Counted from the first letter of the stretch, positions 27,175 to 40,175 are shown. The stretch is DNA of 64,000 bases from an uncultured Sphingomonadaceae bacterium (GCA_946479505.1 CAMLGC010000009.1:4691-68690), one strand, 5' to 3'. Made by a program: numbers and translations. Notes: generated by a model from the letters alone, not told the origin.

Positions 27175-28551
27175 TTACCGCTCGCCAGACACCATCGGGA
27201 TGGCGGGCGGGGTGATCTTGACCGGCGTCGGCGTGTCCTTGCGGCGGACGCCGGCGAGCGGGACAGGGCCGGGATCGGGCGACGGGCCCGCCATCGGGAT
27301 CGGCGCGCGCTCGGGGCTGAGATCGTGGAGGAAGATATCCTCGACCTTTTTGGGACGTGCGGGCACGAGCACCTGGAGCTTCATGCACTGCGACGGATCG
27401 GGCCGCTCGAACTCGCCGCAATTCCATAGCGCCTTGTCGTAGCCGTGCGCCTTGTCGCGCAGATAGCTGAAGGACATCGCCGCGATCTGGCGCGCGCCGA
27501 GCGGGAGCGCGGCGGGGGTGTCTTCGGGATCGGTCCAGGCCATGAACTTGCAGTATCGCCGGCTGCCGCACGCGCGATCGGCGAGCGTGGGGTAGGTGGC
27601 GGGTGCGATGCTCTCGTCGAGCGTCACCACGAAGCTGTCGGGATCGCCCGCAAGCGGACTCGGCAGCGCCGCGTCGGTGAGCTTTGCGGCGTCGACGCTG
27701 CCCGGATCGCCCATGGCGAGGCCGATTGCGGCGCGGTGCGCGTCGGAGATCGGCGCGAGCGCGGCGATCGCGGGCTCGGTGGGCGAGACGGTGCGGTTGA
27801 AGGCGGGCGGGGTGCCCCACCAACCCGCCCAGCGGAAGAAGAGATGGCTGCCGACCGCAGCGACCTTGTCGAGGCTCGAGCTCCAATAGGGCACCACCCA
27901 ATCGGTATGGTAGTGCGTCGAATAGCCGACCTTCTTGTCGACATGGCCGGTGAGTGCCTGTTTTGCGATGTCGCGGGCACGGTCCCACGCCGCATCCGAA
28001 TAGCGCCGCGTGAGCGCACCGTCGCAGGTGAAGGTGAACTGGCAGCCGGTATCGCGCTCGGCGCCCTGGAAAACGACGCCGCAGATCGTCTTGGGGAAGG
28101 CGGGATGGCGGACGCGGTTGAGCACGACCTGCGCCACCGCCTGCTCGCCCTTGGCGTCGTCGCCGGCCTCGTAGAGCACGGCTGCCGCGAGGCAATCCAC
28201 CGCGCGCGCGCGCTCGGCGTCGGTGATGCCCTTGGGGAGGTGGAACGGCTTTGCGGGCGGATTGGGTTCGGTAGAGAACGGGACCGCGGCGTTTATCAAC
28301 TGCGCATCCTGCGTGGTCACGTCGACATAGGCGACGGGCTCGACCGGCGGAAGCTCGGCCGCGGGCACCACGCGCTGGTGCTTGGCGAGCGTCTTGGCAA
28401 TCTTCGCTGGCGTCGGCGCGGTGAGCACGATCACCGTCGGCAGCGCGAGCGCGAGCAGGGCGACGAGCGCCAGCACGCCCGCGAGCACGGGGTGCGCGCG
28501 CGCGAACGTCGGGCCGGGCGCGGGACCCGTTGGCTGCGACTCGTCGATCAT
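27175..28551 (-). CDS. SleB-type cell-wall hydrolase, membrane-anchored
   Basis: A 458-aa protein with an N-terminal membrane anchor (about residues 22-46, VLAGVLALVALLALALPTVI) and a periplasmic Hydrolase_2/SleB domain (about residues 110-260). The domain contains LAAAVLYEAGDDAKGEQAVA (catalytic Glu region), VVLNRVRHPAFPKTICGVVFQ, and STHYHTDWVVPYW. A Pro-rich C-terminal region follows. It probably cleaves peptidoglycan during growth rather than germination, since sphingomonads do not sporulate. Confidence 0.88.
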   Translation of the reverse strand: MIDESQPTGPAPGPTFARAHPVLAGVLALVALLALALPTVIVLTAPTPAKIAKTLAKHQRVVPAAELPPVEPVAYVDVTTQDAQLINAAVPFSTEPNPPAKPFHLPKGITDAERARAVDCLAAAVLYEAGDDAKGEQAVAQVVLNRVRHPAFPKTICGVVFQGAERDTGCQFTFTCDGALTRRYSDAAWDRARDIAKQALTGHVDKKVGYSTHYHTDWVVPYWSSSLDKVAAVGSHLFFRWAGWWGTPPAFNRTVSPTEPAIAALAPISDAHRAAIGLAMGDPGSVDAAKLTDAALPSPLAGDPDSFVVTLDESIAPATYPTLADRACGSRRYCKFMAWTDPEDTPAALPLGARQIAAMSFSYLRDKAHGYDKALWNCGEFERPDPSQCMKLQVLVPARPKKVEDIFLHDLSPERAPIPMAGPSPDPGPVPLAGVRRKDTPTPVKITPPAIPMVSGER

Positions 28552-28605
28552 GGGCGCGGGCTTCTAATGCGGATTGAAGGCAAAGCGAAACGCATCACTT
28601 CAGCC

Positions 28606-28677
28606 GCCTCCCCGGCGAAGGCCGGGGTCCAGTATCGAGCCGCCCGCAACTGGACCCTGGCCTTCGCCGGGGAGGCG
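28606..28677. repeat. Palindromic element upstream of the SleB gene
   Basis: Arms CCCGGCGAAGGCCGGGGTCC and GGACCCTGGCCTTCGCCGGG, about 25 bp apart. Same family as the element at 27.06 kb, so the SleB gene is flanked by two copies. Confidence 0.75.
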
Positions 28678-28735
28678 TGGGAGTTCAGATACGCGAAAAG
28701 TAGCCAAAACGGTTTGCTCGAACCTGCTCTGTCCG

Positions 28736-29656
28736 TCAGCTCTCCGGAAGGAAATCGGGGACCGAGAGATAGCGCTCGCCGGTGTCGTAGTTGAAGCCGA
28801 GGATGCGGCTGCCTTCGGGCAGGCTCGGCAGCTTCTGACGGATCGCGGCGAGGGTCGCACCCGAGCTGATGCCGACCAGAATGCCTTCCTCGCGGGCAGC
28901 GCGCAGCGCCATTTCCTTGGCATCGTCGCCTTCGACCTGGATCGTGCCGTCGAGCACCTGGGTGTGGAGGTTCGCCGGAATGAAGCCGGCGGCGAGCCCC
29001 TGAATCGAATGCGGACCGGGCTTGCCGCCCGAGATCACCGCCGATTGGGTCGGTTCGACCGCATAGACCTTGAGATCGGGCCAGTGCTTCTTGAGCGTCT
29101 CGGCGACGCCGGTGATGTGCCCGCCGGTTCCAACGCCGGTGATGATGATGTCGATCGGCGTATCCCGGAAATCGTCGAGAATCTCATTGGCGGTGGCGGT
29201 CGCGTGGACCTCGACATTGGCGGGGTTCTCGAACTGCTGGGGCATCCAGCCGCCGTCGGTCTCCTCGACGAGCTCGAGCGCGCGTTCGATCGCGCGCTTC
29301 ATGCCGCCTTCCTTGGGGGTGAGATCGAATTTGGCGCCGTAGGCGAGCATCAGCCGGCGCCGTTCGAGCGACATGCTCTCGGGCATGACGAGGATGAGCT
29401 TGTACCCCTTGACCGCCGCGACCATCGCGAGGCCGATCCCGGTATTGCCCGAGGTCGGCTCGATGATCGTGCCGCCCGGCTTGAGGCTGCCGTCGCGCTC
29501 GGCCGCCTCGACCATCGCCAGCGCGATGCGATCCTTGATCGACCCGCCGGGGTTGGAGCGCTCGGACTTGATCCACACCTCGGCGCCCGGGAAGAGCCGC
29601 TGGATGCGGATGTGCGGCGTGTTGCCGATCGTCTCGAGGATCGTGTTTGCCTTCAT
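28736..29656 (-). CDS. cysK: Cysteine synthase A
   Basis: O-acetylserine sulfhydrylase (306 aa), a PLP enzyme making cysteine. The Schiff-base lysine is in [10 protein letters not shown], the substrate loop in [13 protein letters not shown], and the phosphate-binding loop in [12 protein letters not shown]. The C-terminus [10 protein letters not shown] is typical. The start overlaps the stop of the upstream MFS gene, so the two are likely cotranscribed. Confidence 0.96.
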   Translation of the reverse strand: MKANTILETIGNTPHIRIQRLFPGAEVWIKSERSNPGGSIKDRIALAMVEAAERDGSLKPGGTIIEPTSGNTGIGLAMVAAVKGYKLILVMPESMSLERRRLMLAYGAKFDLTPKEGGMKRAIERALELVEETDGGWMPQQFENPANVEVHATATANEILDDFRDTPIDIIITGVGTGGHITGVAETLKKHWPDLKVYAVEPTQSAVISGGKPGPHSIQGLAAGFIPANLHTQVLDGTIQVEGDDAKEMALRAAREEGILVGISSGATLAAIRQKLPSLPEGSRILGFNYDTGERYLSVPDFLPES

Positions 29657-30933
29657 GGCTGCGTCGCTCCTTTTTCAGGTCCGAGATCGACCATGTCGGG
29701 CGGGTCGAAGGTCTTTGCAAGCCTGAGCTCCGGGAACAGCCGCGACCAGGCGAGCGTGATCGCGATCGCTGCGACGCCGCCGGCCACGACCGCGCCGACC
29801 GGCCCGAGCAAGGAGGCCATCAGCCCGGTCTCCGCCTCGCCGAGCTCGTTCGAGGCCGAGATCGTGAGCTGCGATACCGCGCCGACGCGGCCGCGCATCT
29901 CGTCGGGCGTGTGGAGCTGGATCAGCGACTGGCGGACATAGACCGAGACCATGTCGGCGCCACCCGCGACGACCAACGCGGCGACGCTGAGCGGGAACCA
30001 GGTCGACAGGCCGAAGGTGAGGATGGCGGCGGCGAAGATCAGCACCGCAGCCAGCATCTTGACGCCGACGTTCGATTTCAGCGGTCGGAACGAGAACCAG
30101 ATCGAGCCCGTTGCGGCACCGATCCCCATGCCCGCGGCGAGCACGCCGAGCCCGGTCGCGCCGACATGGAGGATGTCGCGGGCATAGACGGGGAGCAGCG
30201 CGGTCGCGCCGGCGAGGAGGACGACGAAGAGGTCGAGCGTGATCGCCGCGAGCACCAGCCGGTTGTCGCGGACATAGGAAAAGCCGTCGGCGATGCGCTG
30301 GAGCGGACGGCGGTGCTTCTGCACCGGCGGCTGCGGAACCTTGCCGATCAGGAAGATCATCGCCAGCGCGAAGGCGAGCAGCGCGGCGATGGTGCCATAG
30401 GCGAGCTCGGGGTGGATCGCATACAGCACGCCGCCGACGCTCGGCCCGGCGATGGTGCCGGTCTGCCACGCGATCGAGCTGACCGCGATCGCGGTCGGCA
30501 GGCTTTCGCGCGGGACGAGGTTGGGGGCGAGCGCCGAATAGGCCGGCCCCGAAAACGCGCGCGCGACGCCGACGAAGCCCGCGGCGAGGAAGAGAAACGG
30601 CAGCGTCAGGTCTCCTGCGGCGGTCAGCAGCCCGAGCATGACGGCGTTGAGCGTGAGCAACGCCGTGGTGCCGCGGATGATCCAGCGGCGGTCGAATGTG
30701 TCGGCGACGAGGCCGACGATCGGCGTCAGCAGGAACAGCGGCACGAACTGCACCAGCCCGATCATGCCGAGGAGGAACGCCGATTGCTTGATGTCGTGCG
30801 TCTGGCGGGCGATGCCATAGACCTGCCAGCCGATCACGATCGCCTGCGCGCTGATCGCGATCGTGCCCGAAAAGCGCGACAGCCAATACGCGCGAAAATT
30901 GGCGATGCGTAAGGGATGGAGAGGCGCGGACAT
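29653..30933 (-). CDS. MFS transporter (EntS-like group)
   Basis: A 426-aa inner-membrane protein with about 12 predicted membrane segments and the MFS motif-A-like loop [14 protein letters not shown]. Central loops are basic ([19 protein letters not shown]). It resembles MFS_3 exporters such as EntS, but the substrate is unknown. It overlaps cysK by ATGA on the same strand. Confidence 0.85.
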   Translation of the reverse strand: MSAPLHPLRIANFRAYWLSRFSGTIAISAQAIVIGWQVYGIARQTHDIKQSAFLLGMIGLVQFVPLFLLTPIVGLVADTFDRRWIIRGTTALLTLNAVMLGLLTAAGDLTLPFLFLAAGFVGVARAFSGPAYSALAPNLVPRESLPTAIAVSSIAWQTGTIAGPSVGGVLYAIHPELAYGTIAALLAFALAMIFLIGKVPQPPVQKHRRPLQRIADGFSYVRDNRLVLAAITLDLFVVLLAGATALLPVYARDILHVGATGLGVLAAGMGIGAATGSIWFSFRPLKSNVGVKMLAAVLIFAAAILTFGLSTWFPLSVAALVVAGGADMVSVYVRQSLIQLHTPDEMRGRVGAVSQLTISASNELGEAETGLMASLLGPVGAVVAGGVAAIAITLAWSRLFPELRLAKTFDPPDMVDLGPEKGATQP

Positions 30934-31005
30934 GCGCGAGGGCTTTAGGGCGGTGCGGTCCTAACGGACAAGCTGCGAATGTGCGTGGCCGATCTACAAG
31001 GATGT

Positions 31006-31066
31006 GCTCCCGCGGATGCGGGAGCCCAGAGTCCTGATCCGGCTGGATTCCCGCCTTCGCGGGAAC
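31006..31066. repeat. Palindromic elements between the MFS and hydrolase genes
   Basis: Two adjacent hairpins, CTCCCGCGGATGCGGGAG and TTCCCGCCTTCGCGGGAA, lie about 20 bp apart. Same family as those at 20.96 and 23.75 kb. Confidence 0.7.
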
Positions 31067-31072
31067 ACTGGT

Positions 31073-31897
31073 TCACCTCCCCAAGAACGTCAGCAGATCC
31101 TCGGTCAGCCGGTTGCCTTCGGTGGCGAAGAGGCCGTGGGGCTGGCCGTCATATTCGACGAGCTGAGCCTGCGAGATGCCCTTTGCCGCCTGTCGTCCGG
31201 TCGCATCGATCGGGACGGTCTGGTCGCCGGTGCCGTGGATGACGAGCGTCGGCACATCGAAGGCGGGCAGATCGGGGCGGAAGTCGGTGAAGCCGAACGA
31301 CTTGGCGCAGGCGAGCGTCGGACGCAGGCCAGCCTGCATCGCCAGCCGCCAGGCCCAATCGATCCGCTCGTCGGTGACGGGGTGCGAGACGAAGCCGACG
31401 CCGAAGAAATCCTTGAAAAAGCCGCGCAGGAAGGTCGGGCGATCGTCCTTGAGGTTCTGTGCGATCTCCTTGAGCATGCTTTCGGGCACGCCGTCGGGAT
31501 TGTCGTCGGTCTGGAGCATGTAGGGCACGACCGAGCTCACCAGCGCCGCGCCGATCACGCCGCGGCCGCCGTGGCGCGACATGTAGCGCGCGACCTCGCC
31601 ACCGCCCATCGAGAAGCCGACGATCGTGGCATCCTGGTCGGCGCCTGTCTCCTTCATCACGTCTGCGAGATCGTCGGCGAGGCTGTCGTAATCGTAGCCG
31701 TTCCAGGGCTGACCCGACCGGCCGAAGCCGCGCCGATCGTATGCGATCGCGCGAAAGCCCGCGTCGGCGAGCGCGAGCATCTGCGGATCCCAGCTATCGG
31801 CCGACAGCGGCCAGCCGTGGATCAGGATGATGGGACGGCCGCTGCCCCAATCCTTGACGTAGATGTCGGTGCCGTCCCGCGTCTTGATGGTGGGCAT
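31073..31897 (-). CDS. Alpha/beta-hydrolase (non-heme haloperoxidase-like)
   Basis: A 274-aa hydrolase close to the cofactor-free haloperoxidase/esterase group. Oxyanion-hole region IILIHGWPLSADSWDPQM; nucleophile elbow GFSMGGGEVARY (Ser); acid near HGTGDQTVPID; catalytic His in GQPHGLFAT. GGAGAACGACC precedes the ATG at 31897. The substrate is unknown; some members act as C-C or ester hydrolases. Confidence 0.9.
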   Translation of the reverse strand: MPTIKTRDGTDIYVKDWGSGRPIILIHGWPLSADSWDPQMLALADAGFRAIAYDRRGFGRSGQPWNGYDYDSLADDLADVMKETGADQDATIVGFSMGGGEVARYMSRHGGRGVIGAALVSSVVPYMLQTDDNPDGVPESMLKEIAQNLKDDRPTFLRGFFKDFFGVGFVSHPVTDERIDWAWRLAMQAGLRPTLACAKSFGFTDFRPDLPAFDVPTLVIHGTGDQTVPIDATGRQAAKGISQAQLVEYDGQPHGLFATEGNRLTEDLLTFLGR

Positions 31898-32027
31898 GGT
31901 CGTTCTCCGGTGAATCGGTGCGGCGTGAACGAGCGGATCGGCGGACCCGTTCCTGTTCCGCATGGTACGCTGGCGCTCGCGGGCGCGACCTGCCAGCATC
32001 ACGCGAAGCCGAATCGGGGAGAAGACA

Positions 32028-33779
32028 ATGCGCGCACGGTTGCTCATGGGGATTGCTGTGGCGGCGCTGGCGGCCTGCTCGCCCGGCGGGACCGGGAACG
32101 AGGCGGCAGGCGCGGATGCCGGGGCGCAGGTTCCGGGCGATCCCAACTGGAAACCGTTCGTCGACGATTTCATTGCGGGCTGGTTCCAGCTCGATCCGTC
32201 GTTCGCGGTCTATCAGGGCAAGCACGAGTTCGACGGACAGCTTCCCGACTGGAGCGAGGCGGGGCTCGCCAAGCAGATCGCCTATCTGCACCAGGCGATC
32301 GGGAAGGCGCAGCATTTCACGCCCGAGACGCTCAACCCGCAGCAGCGCTTCGAGCGCGACTATCTGATTCAGGTGGCCAAGGGAAAATTGTTCTGGCTGG
32401 AGGATGCCGACCAGCCGCATACCAATCCCGCCTTCTACGTCGGCGGCGGGCTCGACCCCAACGTCTATATCGCGCGCAACTATGCCGACAAACCGACGCG
32501 GATGAAGGCGGTGATCGCGATGTTCGAGCGGGTGCCGGAGGCCGCGAAGAACATCCGCGCGAACCTCAAGACGCCGCTGCCGGAAAGCTTCATCGAATAC
32601 GGCGTCGCCGGCTTCGGCGGATTTGCCGATTTCTACGCCGGCGGGGCGCGGGAGGCATTCGCGGACGTCGACGATTCAGCGCTCCAGAAACAGTTCGCCG
32701 ATGCCTCTGCCAAGGCGTCGAAAGCGATGCGCGATCTGGCGACGTGGCTCGCGAGCCAGCGGCCCGGCGCCACCACCGATTTCGCACTGGGTCCTCAGCT
32801 TTTCTCGAAGATGCTGAGCGCGACCGAGGGGGTGAACATTTCGCTCGACGAGCTCGAGGCAATCGGCCGGGCGGACCTCGAGAAGAATCAGGCGGCGCTC
32901 AAGCAGGCCTGCGCAAAATACACGCCCGGCGCGACGATCCAGGCGTGCACCGAGAAGATGCAGGCGGACAAGCCGGCAGGCGGGCCGGTGGTCGCCGCGC
33001 GCAAGCAGATTCCGGAGCTGCGCGACTTCGTCGTCAGCCACGATCTCGTCAGCATCCCCGGCACCGAGGAGGCCAAGGTCGAGGAAAGCCCGCCGTATAA
33101 TCGGCAGAATTCGGCCTATATCGATCCGCCGGGGCCGTTCGATAAGGGAATTCCGTCGGTCTATTACATCTCGCCGCCCGATCCCTCGTGGTCGAAGGAG
33201 GTGCAGCAGGGCTTCATTCCGGGCAAGGCGGACCTGCTTTTCACCACCATCCACGAGGTGATGCCCGGCCACTTCGTCCAGTTCCTGCACGCCAACCGCT
33301 CGCCGTCGATCTTCGGGCGGTTGTTCGTCGGCTATGCCTATGCCGAAGGCTGGGCGCATTATGCCGAGCAGATGATGTGGGATGCGGGATACGGCGCGGG
33401 CAATCCCGAAATCCATATCGGCCAGCTATCGAACGCATTGCTGCGCGACTGCCGCTTCCTCTCGGCGATCGGGCTCCATACCAAGGGCATGACGCAGGAG
33501 CAGTCGAAGGCGATGTTCGTCGACGAATGCTATCAGGACGAGGGCAATGCGCGGCAGCAGGCGGCGCGGGGCACGTATGATCCGGCCTATCTCAACTACA
33601 CGATGGGCAAGCTGATGATCCTGCGGCTGCGCGACGATTGGACCGCGAGCCGGGGCGGCAGAGAGGCGTGGAAGGCGTTCCACGACCAGTTCCTGAGCTA
33701 TGGCGGCCCGCCGATCCCCTTGGTGCGGCAAGCGATGATGGGCGAGCCCGAGCCGCGCGCGCTGTTCCCCGGTCAATAG
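32028..33779 (+). CDS. DUF885-family lipoprotein (predicted metallopeptidase)
   Basis: A 583-aa periplasmic lipoprotein with the lipobox AALAAC (Cys about 17). The large helical DUF885 domain contains the zinc-type HEVMPGHFVQF motif (HExxPGH) and EGWAHYAEQMMWD. The family is related to the gluzincin metallopeptidases. GGGGAGAAGACA precedes the ATG. It is divergent from the alpha/beta-hydrolase gene. The substrate is unknown. Confidence 0.88.
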   Translation: MRARLLMGIAVAALAACSPGGTGNEAAGADAGAQVPGDPNWKPFVDDFIAGWFQLDPSFAVYQGKHEFDGQLPDWSEAGLAKQIAYLHQAIGKAQHFTPETLNPQQRFERDYLIQVAKGKLFWLEDADQPHTNPAFYVGGGLDPNVYIARNYADKPTRMKAVIAMFERVPEAAKNIRANLKTPLPESFIEYGVAGFGGFADFYAGGAREAFADVDDSALQKQFADASAKASKAMRDLATWLASQRPGATTDFALGPQLFSKMLSATEGVNISLDELEAIGRADLEKNQAALKQACAKYTPGATIQACTEKMQADKPAGGPVVAARKQIPELRDFVVSHDLVSIPGTEEAKVEESPPYNRQNSAYIDPPGPFDKGIPSVYYISPPDPSWSKEVQQGFIPGKADLLFTTIHEVMPGHFVQFLHANRSPSIFGRLFVGYAYAEGWAHYAEQMMWDAGYGAGNPEIHIGQLSNALLRDCRFLSAIGLHTKGMTQEQSKAMFVDECYQDEGNARQQAARGTYDPAYLNYTMGKLMILRLRDDWTASRGGREAWKAFHDQFLSYGGPPIPLVRQAMMGEPEPRALFPGQ

Positions 33780-33804
33780 GAGCGCATCGCGTTCGGCGTG
33801 ACCG

Positions 33805-34683
33805 TCAGATGTCGAGCTGCCGCGTCGCGTTCCAGCGCGTCAGGTTGGCGCGGGCTTCCTGGACGAAGGCGGAGCGGCGAACGCGGGCGAGGAAGAAGTC
33901 GGCAATCCATTTGCCGGGCTGGCGCAGCGGGCGTTCGACCTGAAGGAGCAGGACGACGCGGGTCCCGCTGGTGTCGTTCCACACCTCGTGATCGTAGGTA
34001 TCGTCGAAGACGAGGGTCTCGCCCTCGGCCCAGCGGACGACTCGGTCGCCGAGCCGCATCCGCACGTCGCCGTCGCGCGGGACGATCAGCCCGAGCGTGC
34101 AGGTTATCAGACCCTTGGTGATGCCGCGATGCGCAGGGATGTGCGCGCCCGGCGCCAGGATCGAGAAGAAGGCGCTGTTGAGGTTGGGAATCTGCGCGAC
34201 CAGCGCCGCGGTTTTCGGGCAGCGCGCGAGATTTTCCTCGATCGGATAGCCATAGCCGCGGAGAAAGAACGAGCGCCACATGCCCGGTGCCGCGATCGCG
34301 CGGTGATCCGGCGAGATCGTAGCAAGCGAGGGCGCCGCCCGATCATCGAGCGCGACCGCCGCTGCCTCGTCGCGAATGTTGCGCCAGTGCGCGCGCAACG
34401 CCGCCGTCCAGGGAAATGCGCGCACGTCGAGCACGGGACCGTTGGGAATCATCGACGAGGCGGCGATCAACCGATCGACCAGGCCGCGCAGCCGCTTGCC
34501 GATGCGCACGATGCGCGGACGGCCGGGGCCAACGCCGAGCGGCGCGCCCCGACCCGCAAGCGCGGAGATCGTGCCGAGATCGGGCAGGCGGCGGCCGACG
34601 GGTCGCTGCGTCGCGCCCGAATTGCGCCATAGTCTCGGCTGCGAAGGTTCGGTCTCGACGCGCACGCTCACTCTCTCGTTCAT
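33805..34683 (-). CDS. Aspartyl/asparaginyl beta-hydroxylase-like (LpxO-like) protein
   Basis: A 292-aa 2-oxoglutarate/Fe(II) dioxygenase candidate. The C-terminal half has the double-stranded beta-helix with the first iron His in HIPAHRGITKG, the RxR-like RMRLGDRVVRW, and the second His in FDDTYDHEVWND. The N-terminal ~70 residues are not conserved. The family includes LpxO (lipid A hydroxylation) and Asp/Asn hydroxylases, and context does not tell which. It converges with the DUF885 gene. Confidence 0.8.
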   Translation of the reverse strand: MNERVSVRVETEPSQPRLWRNSGATQRPVGRRLPDLGTISALAGRGAPLGVGPGRPRIVRIGKRLRGLVDRLIAASSMIPNGPVLDVRAFPWTAALRAHWRNIRDEAAAVALDDRAAPSLATISPDHRAIAAPGMWRSFFLRGYGYPIEENLARCPKTAALVAQIPNLNSAFFSILAPGAHIPAHRGITKGLITCTLGLIVPRDGDVRMRLGDRVVRWAEGETLVFDDTYDHEVWNDTSGTRVVLLLQVERPLRQPGKWIADFFLARVRRSAFVQEARANLTRWNATRQLDI

Positions 34684-34819
34684 CCCGTTTCGCCGTTTCC
34701 GCGCCGCGATTCGGCGTCGTTCTCGGCCACTCCCGCTTGCGCCCTTACGCGTGTTCTTGGTCCAAATGATGGCCACGCACCGCTTGGCGGGGGCCGGTGG
34801 TTCGGAGTAAACGGCAGCG

Positions 34820-37729
34820 ATGTTCGCTTTCCCCGGCGCGTTGCGCCTGCTTCTCCTGTCGCTGCTCCTCGTCGTGCCGGCCACCGTCGATGCTCAGTCG
34901 ACGGCGCCCGTACCGCGCACGCAGGCTGCGCCTGCCGACGTCTTCCAGCAGCCCGGCTGGCTCTACGAAGGCAGCGACATCACCCCCGATCCCGATTGGC
35001 ATTTCGGGACGCTGCCCAACGGCCTGCGCTACGCGGTGCGGCGCAACAGCGTGCCGCCGGGGCAGGTCGCGATCCGGGTGCGGATCGACGCGGGCTCGCT
35101 CGCCGAGAATGAAAACGAGCGGGGATTCGCGCATTTCATCGAGCACCTCTCGTTCCGCGGATCGAAGGGCGTGCCGGACGGCGAGGCGCGGCGCATCTGG
35201 CAGCGGCTCGGCGCAACCTTCGGCTCCGACACCAATGCGCAGACGACGCCGACCCAGACGGTCTATCAGCTCGATCTGCCGTCGGCGACGCAGGCGTCGG
35301 TCGACAAGAGCCTCGAATTGCTCGCGGGCATGATGGCCGAACCCAATCTCAGCCCGGCGGCGCTCGATGCCGAGCGGCCGGTGGTGCTCGCCGAGCAGCG
35401 CGAGCAGCCGGGCGCGCAGGTCAGGTTCAGCGATCTGATCCGCCAGACCTTCTTCGCCGGCCAGCCGCTCGCCGAGCGCTCGCCGATCGGCAACATCAAG
35501 ACGCTCGAGGCGGCGACGTCGGAGGCGGTGCGGGCGTTTCACGATCGCTGGTATCGGCCGAGCCGCACCGTCGTCGTGCTCGTCGGCGATATCGATCCCG
35601 CCGTCGCGGGACAGCTCATCGCCCAGAATTTCGGCGGCTGGAAGGGCGTCGGCCCCGATCCCGCCGATCCCGATTTCGGCACGCCCGACGCGTCGCAACC
35701 CGCGGGCGGGGCGCTGGTCGAGCCGAGCCTGCCGCCGCTCGTGGCGATGGCGGTGGTGCGGCCGTGGCACTTCAACCAGGATACGGTGATCTTCAACCAG
35801 AAGCGCATGGTCGACATGATCGCCGCGCGCGTCATCAACCGCCGGCTCGAGACGCGGGCGCGCGCCGGGGGCAGCTACATCCAGGCGCAGGTGAGCCTCG
35901 ACGATGTGTCGCGATCGGTCAACGGCACCTTCGTCAACATCATGCCGATCGGCGACGATTGGGAAGCGGCGGTGCGCGACGTGCGCGCGGTGATCGCCGA
36001 CGCGAAGGCGAATCCCCCGTCGCAGGCCGAGATCGACCGCGAGGTCGCCGAGATCGATTCGATCATGAAGAACGGCGTGCTGACCGCCGCGGCCGAGCAG
36101 GGCGCCGACCTTGCCGACACGATGGTGAGCGCGCTCGACATCCGCGAGACGACGACGTCGGCGGAATCGAGCTACGCGATCTTCACCGGCGCGGTCGCCA
36201 AGAAGATGTTCACGCCTGCAGCGGTGCTCGCCTCGACGCGCAAGATTTTCGACGGAGTCGCCCGACGCGCGGTCGTTACCACGCGCGAGGCCGATCCCAA
36301 TACCGCCGCCAAGCTGGCGGCAGCGATGAAGGAGGATGTGTCGGGGCTCGCGGGCAAGCGCAAGCAGCTCGCCGATATCGCGTTCTCCCAGCTTCCCAAG
36401 CTCGGCCCGCCGGGAACGGTGGTGAGTCGCCAGGCGGTCGCCGGGCTCGACATGGAGCGGGTGGTCTTCTCCAACGGCGTGCGGCTCATGCTCTTCCCGA
36501 ACGATGCCGAGGACGGCCGCGTCTATGTCAATGTGCGCTTCGGCGGCGGCTACAACGCGCTGCCCGCCGATCGGGAGGTGCCCGCATGGGCGGCCGATCT
36601 CGCGCTCGTTTCGAGCGGTATCGGAAAGCTGGGCCAGGACGAGCTCGATGCGCTCACCGCGGGGCGGCGGATCGGGATGGACTTTGGCATCGATGGCGAC
36701 GCGTTCTCGCTTTCGGCGATGACCTCGCCCGCCGACCTCGAAGACCAGCTCACGCTGATCGCGGCCAAGCTCGCCGAACCGGGGTGGGACCCCAACCCCG
36801 TGACCCGCGCGCGCGCGGTGATGATCGCCGGCTATCCCAGCCTCGCCGGATCGCCCGCGGGCGTGATCGCGCGCGATCTCGAAGGGCTGCTCCACGATGG
36901 CGATCCGCGCTGGACGACCCCCGATCCCGAGACGATCGCGGCGCTGACGCCCGAGAAATTCCGCGCGCTTTGGGAGCCGCTGCTCGCGCAGGGGCCGATC
37001 GAGGTGCAGGTGTTCGGCGACATCCCCGCCGACGAGGCGATCGCGGACGTGGCGGAGAGCATCGGCGCCTTGAAGCCGCGCCCCGCCACCGCGACGGCCG
37101 CGCCGCCGATTCGCTTTCCCGATCATGTCGCGAGCCCCATCGTTCGCACGCATACGGGGCCGGAAAACCAGGCGGCGGCGGTGATCGCCTGGCCGACTGG
37201 CGGCGGGATCGAGCACATTGCCGAGGCGCGGCGGCTCGAAGTGCTCGCGGCGGTGATGGGAGACCGGCTGATCGAGCAGCTCCGCTCGCAGGCGGGCGTG
37301 AGCTACAGCCCGCAGGTCGCGAGCGAATGGCCGATCGGGCTCGGCGGCGGCGGGCGGCTGATCGCGATCGGGCAGGTGCCGCCCGAGAAGACCGAATTCT
37401 TCTTCACTCTGGCGCGCAAGATCGCCGCCGATCTCGTCGCCAATCCGATCAGCGATGACGAGCTCCAGCGGGTCGTCACGCCGCTGACGCAATATGTGCT
37501 GCGCGCCTCGACCGGCAACCAGTTCTGGATGCAGCTATTGGGCGGCGCGACCACCGATCCGCGCCGCATCGCCGCCGCGCGCGCGATCATCCACGATCTC
37601 AAAAGCGTGACCGCGGCCGATCTTCAGGCGACGGCGCGCACATACCTGCGGCCGGACAAGGATTGGACGATGGAGGTGGTGCCCGAGAAGGTGGCGGCGG
37701 CGATGAAGACGGACAAGCGCGCCGGGTGA
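34820..37729 (+). CDS. M16-family zinc peptidase
   Basis: A 969-aa exported insulinase-type peptidase. The signal peptide spans about residues 1-25 (LLLLSLLLVVPATVDA). Two M16 repeats follow: the first with the inverted zinc motif HFIEH (H105, E108, H109) and a downstream Glu; the second (residues about 550-950) without it, as usual. Likely located in the periplasm. There is no obvious partner gene, and the pqqF-type context is absent. Confidence 0.92.
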   Translation: MFAFPGALRLLLLSLLLVVPATVDAQSTAPVPRTQAAPADVFQQPGWLYEGSDITPDPDWHFGTLPNGLRYAVRRNSVPPGQVAIRVRIDAGSLAENENERGFAHFIEHLSFRGSKGVPDGEARRIWQRLGATFGSDTNAQTTPTQTVYQLDLPSATQASVDKSLELLAGMMAEPNLSPAALDAERPVVLAEQREQPGAQVRFSDLIRQTFFAGQPLAERSPIGNIKTLEAATSEAVRAFHDRWYRPSRTVVVLVGDIDPAVAGQLIAQNFGGWKGVGPDPADPDFGTPDASQPAGGALVEPSLPPLVAMAVVRPWHFNQDTVIFNQKRMVDMIAARVINRRLETRARAGGSYIQAQVSLDDVSRSVNGTFVNIMPIGDDWEAAVRDVRAVIADAKANPPSQAEIDREVAEIDSIMKNGVLTAAAEQGADLADTMVSALDIRETTTSAESSYAIFTGAVAKKMFTPAAVLASTRKIFDGVARRAVVTTREADPNTAAKLAAAMKEDVSGLAGKRKQLADIAFSQLPKLGPPGTVVSRQAVAGLDMERVVFSNGVRLMLFPNDAEDGRVYVNVRFGGGYNALPADREVPAWAADLALVSSGIGKLGQDELDALTAGRRIGMDFGIDGDAFSLSAMTSPADLEDQLTLIAAKLAEPGWDPNPVTRARAVMIAGYPSLAGSPAGVIARDLEGLLHDGDPRWTTPDPETIAALTPEKFRALWEPLLAQGPIEVQVFGDIPADEAIADVAESIGALKPRPATATAAPPIRFPDHVASPIVRTHTGPENQAAAVIAWPTGGGIEHIAEARRLEVLAAVMGDRLIEQLRSQAGVSYSPQVASEWPIGLGGGGRLIAIGQVPPEKTEFFFTLARKIAADLVANPISDDELQRVVTPLTQYVLRASTGNQFWMQLLGGATTDPRRIAAARAIIHDLKSVTAADLQATARTYLRPDKDWTMEVVPEKVAAAMKTDKRAG

Positions 37730-37755
37730 CGTGCCCAGGAGCCGACACGCGATGG

Positions 37756-40052
<2,297 letters not shown>

Positions 40053-40068
40053 TGTGCAGACGTGCCCT

Positions 40069-40094
40069 GCCGCGGCGCTTTTGGGGGCCGCGGC
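40069..40094 (+). terminator. Hairpin after katG
   Basis: GCCGCGGC at 40069-40076 and again at 40087-40094 can form an 8-bp stem, 17 bp after the katG stop. No T-run follows, so intrinsic termination is uncertain. Confidence 0.35.
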
Positions 40095-40175
40095 GGAGCA
40101 TGTCGAGCGAAGTCGCTGTTTGGTGGAAAGCGGAAGAGCGGGTTTCCGTCCATGAATATTCGACGCGGTCATCCG

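Noticed and set aside
25151..28195. A 1000-codon open frame on the minus strand across the acyl-CoA dehydrogenase and SleB genes
   Set aside because: It spans two well-supported genes in the wrong frame and is Arg/His-rich low-complexity sequence.
34745..37492. A 900-codon open frame antisense to the M16 peptidase
   Set aside because: Arg/Asp-rich, no motif, and the sense strand has a signal peptide and zinc site.
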